A stretch of DNA of 6,025 nt from Hyphomicrobiales bacterium (GTDB lineage: Bacteria > Pseudomonadota > Alphaproteobacteria > Rhizobiales > Beijerinckiaceae), in assembly GCA_025363375.1 (NCBI GenBank), contig JANYDZ010000255.1:1-6025 (forward strand), read 5' to 3'. A program made the translations under genes and the position numbers. Below the pieces are notes generated by a model, which was not told the origin of the DNA, made no database searches, and was given only the letters and a program-made list of their open reading frames with translations. Of this stretch, positions 1 to 4,238 are shown in pieces (position 1 is the stretch's first letter; every line of letters begins with the position of its first letter).

Positions 1-1
1 T

Positions 2-250
2 AAAGAAAATGACGGCGGAACAGGGCACATGCGCCATGGGCGCGCGGGCTCGGGCGCCGGAAGCGCGCCATTAAAATCGGGAGTCTGGATGAACGTTCGC
101 AGGCGCTCGCTCGCCGGGATCGTCGAAGCCGCGCGGATAGGCGCGGAGATCGATCCCATGAACGGCGAACTGGTGGAATCCGCGGTCAACCGAATGCTCG
201 GCACGCCCGCCGAAATCGTCGGGAAAGCGCAAGCGGCGATGGGCGGTTAG
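2..250 (+). pseudogene. Probable C-terminal remnant of a TctC/Bug-type solute-binding protein
   Basis: The frame is open from the left edge to a TAG at 248-250. The last ~45 residues (IVEAARIGAEIDPMNGELVE, then SAVNRMLGTPAEIVGKAQ) resemble the end of periplasmic tripartite-tricarboxylate (TctC/Bug) receptors, which usually finish with a 'D/E-[IL]-[DN]-P-x-[NS]-G-E' stretch, an amphipathic helix and 'TP-x-x-[IV]-V-x-[KR]-A'. Codon use there is typical of a real GC-rich gene. The residues before it (low-complexity Gly/Arg/Ala) do not resemble such a receptor, so the body of the gene appears missing, deleted or frameshifted. An ATG at 89 preceded by CGGGAG (78-83, 5-base spacer) could alternatively start a 53-residue peptide. 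The stop overlaps the convergent PrpD-family gene's stop in TTAG (247-250). Family resemblance is from memory of the family pattern; remnant status is inference. It could also be a small independent protein. Confidence 0.4.
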
Positions 251-1659
251 GCGCCTCGGCCGCCCAGCAACCGCATCAGCGCTGAAATCGACGGCAGTTC
301 CCGCGCGCGCAAGCAGGTCGCCGCGATGCGGTCGCGTTGCGGCGCCGGCAGATGCGGCGTTGCCAGACGCTGAAATTTCTCCAGGATGGCGGCTTCATCG
401 AGCCTGCCGCGTGAAAAGCCCGGAGGATAGGCGATTTCGGCGACATGCGTGCTTCCCGTCCTCGTGCGAATCCGCGCACGGCAAGGAAATCCACCGGGCG
501 CCAGCGCGTTGATTTGCGGATCGCAGACGAGCGAGATTTTTGCGATCAACGCGCGCGCGGCCGGAGCGTTCCACAATTGCTTTTCGAATTGTTCAAGACC
601 AAAGGCGCCGTCGAGATAGGCCGCGGCGAAAATGAACTGGTAGGAATGGTCCGCGGCCTCGCGCGTGCGCGGATCGTTGCGCGAGGCATCGACAAGGTGT
701 TCGCGAATCTGCCGCGTGTCCGCCATTGCGATTTCGACGGCCTCGATATGATCGGCCTGCCCGCCGAATTGCCGATGGCAGGCCAGACCCGCCGCCGCGA
801 CGGTTTGGCCCGTCGCGAGACAGGGATAATCCTTGATGCTCGCGGCCATGTCGACCTGCGGCGGCGTAAACGGCGCCAGCAATTCCTCAAGCGCCTCAAG
901 ATGCGGAAACACGCTTTGCATGGCGCGTTCATGTTCGAACAACGGCATGGGCCCCGTGGCGCCGTGTTTCGCGAGAATACAGGCTTGCATGGCGTTTTGC
1001 GCCACCAGCGGATTGGCGAGCGATTTGGCGGACGACACGTCGGCGACGCGCACCATGGCGGATGTCGCCGCGCGCGACAGGCTCAGAGACAGCGCGTTGG
1101 CAAGCTGCGCGGCGTCGAGGCGCAACAAACGTCCCGCGATCACGGGCGCAGCGAAACCGGATACCGTGACGTTGTCCCACGCGCCGCCGCGTTGCATGAG
1201 CGCGTAGGCGCGCCCATAGATTTCGTAGCCGATGATGATGGCGGCCAGCGCGTCGCGTCCCGAAGCGCCGGACAACTCCGCGGCCGCCAGGGCCACGCAG
1301 ATATTGTCGCTGGGGTGGCCGCCGAATTCGCCGCTCGGCAGGGCGGGCACGTAGTCGTTCATGTCGAGCGCGCGCATCAGCATGCCGTTGGCCAGAACAG
1401 CTTGCGGAGCGCCGGTTTTCCGCGCCTCTCCGATGACCGTGCATTGCGGCGCGCCGCCCATTTCACGCACGCAGTCCAGCACGCCTTGCGCGGAAGCCTC
1501 GCCGCGCGCGCCAATTCCGGCCGCGATCGTGTCAAGCAGCAGCAATTCGGCCTGCCGGACGGCGGCGTCGGGAAAATCGCGCGGCGAGGGAGCGAGCGCG
1601 TGGCGCGCGAATTTTTCAATGAAATGTCCGCCGGCGGGAATATCGCTTTTGCCGGCCAT
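247..1659 (-). CDS. MmgE/PrpD family protein (2-methylcitrate dehydratase / cis-aconitate decarboxylase-like)
   Basis: The 470-residue product has the usual length for the MmgE/PrpD family, cytosolic enzymes that dehydrate, isomerise or decarboxylate tricarboxylic-type acids. Landmarks in order: LLLLDTIAAGIGA (39-51), the N-terminal helical signature; ANGMLMRALDMNDY (90-103), matching the 'A...HALDFDD' block; GGHP (113-116), holding the conserved active-site-loop His; GYEIYGR (144-150); WDNVT (161-165); KSLANPLVAQ and AKHGATGP (212-237), the Lys plus 'GxTGP' block; IKDYPC (275-280), the second conserved Lys; and TREAADHSYQF (332-342), typical of the C-terminal lid domain. No signal peptide is visible. 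The start is supported by AAGGGG (complement of 1668-1673) 8 bases upstream. The gene diverges from the racemase-family gene at 1728, suggesting shared control. One oddity is that WDN replaces the WDH/FDH seen in many relatives. The family call is firm; the substrate is unknown, so no gene symbol is given. Confidence 0.93.
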   Translation of the reverse strand: MAGKSDIPAGGHFIEKFARHALAPSPRDFPDAAVRQAELLLLDTIAAGIGARGEASAQGVLDCVREMGGAPQCTVIGEARKTGAPQAVLANGMLMRALDMNDYVPALPSGEFGGHPSDNICVALAAAELSGASGRDALAAIIIGYEIYGRAYALMQRGGAWDNVTVSGFAAPVIAGRLLRLDAAQLANALSLSLSRAATSAMVRVADVSSAKSLANPLVAQNAMQACILAKHGATGPMPLFEHERAMQSVFPHLEALEELLAPFTPPQVDMAASIKDYPCLATGQTVAAAGLACHRQFGGQADHIEAVEIAMADTRQIREHLVDASRNDPRTREAADHSYQFIFAAAYLDGAFGLEQFEKQLWNAPAARALIAKISLVCDPQINALAPGGFPCRARIRTRTGSTHVAEIAYPPGFSRGRLDEAAILEKFQRLATPHLPAPQRDRIAATCLRARELPSISALMRLLGGRGA

Positions 1660-1727
1660 CGCGCGCGCCCCTTGTCACAAAGCTTCGTTGACGCGACATT
1701 GCACCGCCAGCGCATCGGGAGGCAACA
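1660..1727. promoter_or_regulatory. Divergent promoter region with short palindrome
   Basis: These 68 bases separate the divergent PrpD-family and racemase-family genes, so they should carry start signals for both. A perfect odd-centred inverted repeat, TTGT-C-ACAA, lies at 1672-1680 and touches the PrpD gene's ribosome binding site (1668-1673, minus strand). TnGT-N-ACnA half-sites are of the kind bound by FadR/FCD-type GntR regulators, but that assignment is inference. A TTGACG resembling a -35 box sits at 1688-1693, yet the sequence 17 bases further on (CGCATC) is a poor -10. No regulator gene is in the window. Confidence 0.35.
1717..1722 (+). promoter_or_regulatory. Ribosome binding site deciding the start at 1728
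   Basis: GGGAGG lies 5 bases (CAACA) before the ATG at 1728. This near-ideal Shine-Dalgarno fixes the start of the first racemase-family gene and argues strongly against the long forward frame that runs antisense through the PrpD gene and past this point in another phase. Confidence 0.7.
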
Positions 1728-2465
1728 ATGGTCGTCAGGGTCGCATTCGTCATCGGGCAATATCCGCCGGATCAACGCAAATTGCGCGAGGATGTGGCCA
1801 GATCCTACGCGACGCCGGAGATTGAAATCGGCGTTCTTTCGGTGCCGCTGGCGCCGTTCAACGAATTGCTTCCCGCCGAGCAGCAACAAGCCGCGCCGTA
1901 TTTTCATCAGGCGTTTTGTCAGGCGGAAAAGGAGGGCTACGACGCGGTTGTGCCGCTGGGCATGCTCGATCTCGGCGTTGAAGGCGGACGCTCGCTTGTC
2001 GATATTCCCGTCATCGCGCCCTATCAGGCCTGTCTGCACGTTGCGGCGCTGCTGGGCGAGCGCTTCGGCGTCATTTCATATACGGCGCAATCAACGCCCA
2101 AGGGGCGCGTTCTCACGCGCAACTACGGCATGGAGCATTTCATCGCGGGCTACGCCGATTCCAAAACATGGCTGCGCGCCATGGCGGACAACAAGGAGCA
2201 GATGCGGGAAAGTTTTATCGCCGCCGCGCGAAAGCTCATCGATGAACATGGCGCGGACGTCATTATACCCAGAGGCGTCACGCAATGCCCCATACACATG
2301 AGCCCGGTCTGGCTCAGCGAACAGATCGGCGTGCCCGTGGTGGAGGGTTTCGGCGCGCCAATCCGCGTCGCGGCCATGCTGGCGGGGCTCAAGTTGAAAC
2401 ACAGCCGCAAGCGCTGGCCGAAATCCAGCAGCCGCCCGAACATGCCGGGAATGACGCCGCTCTAG
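1728..2465 (+). CDS. Asp/Glu/hydantoin racemase superfamily protein (copy A)
   Basis: This 245-residue cytosolic protein belongs to the Asp/Glu racemase fold (Pfam Asp_Glu_race: aspartate/glutamate/hydantoin racemases, maleate isomerase, arylmalonate decarboxylase). Supporting features are the first strand VVRVAFVIG, GYDAVVPLGMLDLGVEGG (70-87), where the first lobe's active-site loop lies, VDIPVIAPYQACLHVAA (91-107), the GMEHF domain-junction motif (134-138) and ADVIIPRGVTQCP (176-188), the second lobe's loop. Hydantoin racemases normally carry one catalytic Cys in each loop. Here the first loop reads PLGMLDLG with no Cys, and the second has Val184 at the usual GC position, with a Cys only three residues later (Cys187). 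Classical two-cysteine racemisation is therefore unlikely; a one-cysteine decarboxylase/isomerase-like or other role is possible. The C-terminus (223-236) is basic. A GGGAGG ribosome site sets the start. The gene is convergent with its paralogue at 2462-3232 and divergent from the PrpD-family gene. Confidence 0.88.
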   Translation: MVVRVAFVIGQYPPDQRKLREDVARSYATPEIEIGVLSVPLAPFNELLPAEQQQAAPYFHQAFCQAEKEGYDAVVPLGMLDLGVEGGRSLVDIPVIAPYQACLHVAALLGERFGVISYTAQSTPKGRVLTRNYGMEHFIAGYADSKTWLRAMADNKEQMRESFIAAARKLIDEHGADVIIPRGVTQCPIHMSPVWLSEQIGVPVVEGFGAPIRVAAMLAGLKLKHSRKRWPKSSSRPNMPGMTPL

Positions 2466-3232
2466 AGTTTCCCTGTGAAGTCGTCCCGGCTCAGTTTCGC
2501 GCGCGGATAGGCGATCGCGCTCTGGGTCATCCTGAAATTCACGCACATCTCCGCGAAGCGTATGCCGATGGCCTTTGTGTTGAGCACCTGCACGCCGGTT
2601 TCGCGCGCGAGGTCGTCGGGATCGACGACATAGGGGATCAGCGCGCCGCCGAGCGGGACGATGATTTCAGCGCCGTCCTTCACCATGCCGCGAATGAGGT
2701 TGCAGGTTGTTTCAAATATTTCCGCCTTGCGCTCGCGCACGTTGGTGTAAACGCCGATCGGCTTGATGTCGGAGACGAAATGCTCAAGCCCGTGGGAGCG
2801 AAGGATGCGTCTGGTGTAAGGCACATGCGGCGCCAGCGGCACGGTGACGCCGACCTTGTCGGCCAGGGTCAGCGCCGCGTGCATGGTCGCGCGCAGAAGG
2901 CCGATCACCGGAATGTCCACGGCCAGTCTGCCGCCGTCGACGCCGGGGTCGAAAGTGTTCGAGGAGATCACGGCGTCGTAGCCGTTTTCCGCCGCCCAGA
3001 AAATCTTGCGCACGAGAGCGGGGGTTTCCATCATGTGGTGCAAACCATTGAGCTGGCTTTGCCGGCCGATGGAATGAAACAATTGCGATCCCTCGTAGTC
3101 GTCGGGAAAGCCAATTTCGACGCTCGTGCCGGGCGAAGCGTAGGTGTTGAGCAGCTTCGTGACGCCCTCGACGTCGTAGGCGGGGCCTTTTTCGCCCTTG
3201 CGCGGCGCCTGGTTTAAAAACATGATTTTCAT
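2462..3232 (-). CDS. Asp/Glu/hydantoin racemase superfamily protein (copy B)
   Basis: This 256-residue protein is clearly paralogous to copy A: GYDAVISSNTFDPGVDGG (84-101) aligns with GYDAVVPLGMLDLGVEGG, VDIPVIGLLRATMHAA with VDIPVIAPYQACLHVA, GLEHFV with GMEHFI, and GAEIIVPLGGALIP with GADVIIPRGVTQCP. The 'FDPGVDGGR' block is the hydantoin-racemase-type first-lobe signature, but where family members have Cys shortly before the 'DPG' this protein reads SSNT (90-93). In the second lobe the GC is Gly195-Gly196. Neither catalytic Cys is present, so ordinary two-base cysteine racemisation is not expected. The start at 3232 has GGGAG on the minus strand (complement of 3245-3249) about 12 bases away, a little long; Met4 (3223) is an alternative start but lies further from that site. 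The gene sits 25 bases downstream of the MBL-fold gene in the same direction, consistent with an operon. Its TAG stop shares CTAG with copy A. Confidence 0.9.
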   Translation of the reverse strand: MKIMFLNQAPRKGEKGPAYDVEGVTKLLNTYASPGTSVEIGFPDDYEGSQLFHSIGRQSQLNGLHHMMETPALVRKIFWAAENGYDAVISSNTFDPGVDGGRLAVDIPVIGLLRATMHAALTLADKVGVTVPLAPHVPYTRRILRSHGLEHFVSDIKPIGVYTNVRERKAEIFETTCNLIRGMVKDGAEIIVPLGGALIPYVVDPDDLARETGVQVLNTKAIGIRFAEMCVNFRMTQSAIAYPRAKLSRDDFTGKL

Positions 3233-3257
3233 GACGCGGACGCGCTCCCGGGCGTGA

Positions 3258-4088
3258 TTATTTTTGTTCAGCCGAGCCGTCGCCCGTGACGGCTTGAATA
3301 TAGCGCTTCACCGAGCGGCGTACAGCGTCCTTGCCGCCGTTGGCCATGGTTCGGTCGAAGAACGGACCGTAGATCGCCGCAAACTCAAACGGCTCCAGCG
3401 CGGCGCCGAGGCGCGCGACGGCGGGCGCCGACAGCGGTATGAGGTTGGGATAGGAACGCATGAAGCTGACGTGGCCGCGGTCGGGAATCACAAACACGAC
3501 GTCGCCGCCGAGCAGCGCGCCGCGTCCCTCGCCGCCACCGGCCCAGTGCGCGACCGTCGCGCCCGCGAAATGTCCGCCGGCGCGAACCAGGGTGAGGCCG
3601 GGCGCGAGCTCCTTTGTGTCGCCGTCCCAATATTGAATGGCGGGATCGGGGTACATCACCCATTGTTTGTCGGCTGCGTGCAGATGAATCGGCGCGTTGT
3701 CGAAGGCCCGGCTCCATTCCACCATCGACGCGTAATAGTGCGGATGCGAAATCGCGATGCCCGCGAGACCGCCCAGCGCCTTCACGATTTCGATCGTCGC
3801 GGCGTCGACAAGCGCGATACAGTCCCACAGAAAATTGCCCTGCGGCGTTTTGATCAGCAGCGCCCGCTGCCCGATGGCGAATTGCGGCACGCTGCCGATG
3901 CCGATGAGGCCGGGTTCGTGCTGGCGAAACTGATTGGCGTGGCGGCGCGCCATCGCGTCGTGCGTCGTCCAGGATTGTCCCGTCGGCGGCACATATTGCC
4001 GCTCGTCCTCGCAGATGGGGCATGCCGCCGGCGCTTGCGCGGAAGGCGCGAACTGCGTTGCGCAGGTGTTGCAAATGAAAGCCGGCAT
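3258..4088 (-). CDS. MBL-fold metallohydrolase-like protein with N-terminal four-cysteine zinc knuckle
   Basis: The product from 4088 is 276 residues. Cys6-x2-Cys9 and Cys23-x2-Cys26 form a rubredoxin/zinc-ribbon-like knuckle, followed by 'GQSW' and a metallo-beta-lactamase-type domain from about residue 60. MBL landmarks are strands ALLIKTPQGNFLWDC (76-90), ISHPHYYA (113-120) at the HxHxDH site, GGHFAGATVAHW (171-182) for the third-His motif, and LLGGDVVFV (192-200) for the bridging Asp. The HxHxDH site keeps His115 and His117 but lacks the Asp-His that follows, and the final motif reads IYGPFF instead of a Gly-His, so the metal site is at best partial (one metal) and hydrolytic activity is uncertain. 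I recall related proteins carrying the same 'SHPHYY' variant, so this is probably a subfamily trait. The start at 4088 is set by GGAGG (complement of 4094-4098, 5-base spacer). An upstream ATG at 4256 would add an Arg/Pro-rich 56-residue tail and overlap the divergent gene. The gene is the likely first member of an operon with racemase copy B. Confidence 0.87.
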   Translation of the reverse strand: MPAFICNTCATQFAPSAQAPAACPICEDERQYVPPTGQSWTTHDAMARRHANQFRQHEPGLIGIGSVPQFAIGQRALLIKTPQGNFLWDCIALVDAATIEIVKALGGLAGIAISHPHYYASMVEWSRAFDNAPIHLHAADKQWVMYPDPAIQYWDGDTKELAPGLTLVRAGGHFAGATVAHWAGGGEGRGALLGGDVVFVIPDRGHVSFMRSYPNLIPLSAPAVARLGAALEPFEFAAIYGPFFDRTMANGGKDAVRRSVKRYIQAVTGDGSAEQK

Positions 4089-4093
4089 GGGCG

Positions 4094-4098
4094 CCTCC
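4094..4098 (-). promoter_or_regulatory. Ribosome binding site deciding the MBL-fold gene start at 4088
   Basis: GGAGG on the minus strand lies 5 bases before the ATG ending at 4086. It places the start immediately before the first CxxC knuckle and argues against the longer in-frame extension up to 4256. Confidence 0.65.
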
Positions 4099-4228
4099 GC
4101 GATGAATCCGCGCGTATCGGGCAATGGTAGGCCCGGCCGCCGCCGCGCGGCAAGCGCGGGCCGCTGTTGCCTGCGGCGGCTGGCCATGTATGGATAGGGC
4201 GGTCGGCCGTGGGTTTGGGGCGAAACGT

Positions 4229-4233
4229 GGAGG
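4229..4233 (+). promoter_or_regulatory. Ribosome binding site deciding the start at 4239
   Basis: GGAGG with a 5-base spacer (CGAAC) precedes the ATG at 4239. It selects this Met over the in-frame ATG at 4263 (Met9), and the resulting N-terminus makes a complete signal peptide with Arg3 and Arg5. Confidence 0.75.
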
Positions 4234-4238
4234 CGAAC

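Larger units (their letters stand above)
4089..4238. promoter_or_regulatory. Divergent intergenic promoter region
   Basis: These 150 non-coding bases lie between the divergent MBL-fold operon (minus) and the large exported-protein gene (plus). A weak plus-strand promoter candidate is TTGCCT (4167-4172), a 16-base spacer and TATGGA (4189-4194). A weak minus-strand candidate is TTGCCG (complement of 4148-4153), an 18-base spacer and TACCAT (complement of 4124-4129). A 10-base palindrome GCCGCGCGGC sits at 4142-4151 between them, and a GGCAA/TTGCC inverted pair at 4120-4124 and 4167-4171. In GC-rich DNA such matches arise easily by chance, so only the existence of a divergent promoter region is reasonably supported. 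Confidence 0.35.

Noticed and set aside
445..2301. A 618-codon forward open frame through the PrpD gene and into racemase copy A.
   Set aside because: It is antisense to the PrpD-family gene, Arg/His-rich with no family features, and overlaps copy A in another phase. Long antisense frames are common in GC-rich genes.
2440..2500. A terminator between the convergent racemase-family genes.
   Set aside because: The stops overlap and no GC hairpin with a T-run is visible on either side.
2285..3217. A 310-codon forward open frame antisense to racemase copy B.
   Set aside because: It has the composition of a shadow frame (His/Arg/Val/Gly-rich) with no recognisable domain; copy B on the other strand is a clear family member.
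1621..3582. A 16-base exact repeat (GAAATGTCCGCCGGCG) at 1621-1636 and 3567-3582.
   Set aside because: Both copies encode the pentapeptide AGGHF in two unrelated minus-strand genes, with the same codon preferences; shared coding content explains it better than a mobile or regulatory repeat.
3264..4130. A 288-codon forward open frame antisense to the MBL-fold gene.
   Set aside because: It is a shadow of the MBL-fold gene, Arg-rich, with no ribosome site that fits and no motif.
4142..4162. GC palindrome and a GGCCCG/CGGGCC pair as a specific operator or attenuator.
   Set aside because: The arms are short and pure G/C in GC-rich DNA, so chance is a sufficient explanation; it is mentioned only within the promoter region entry.
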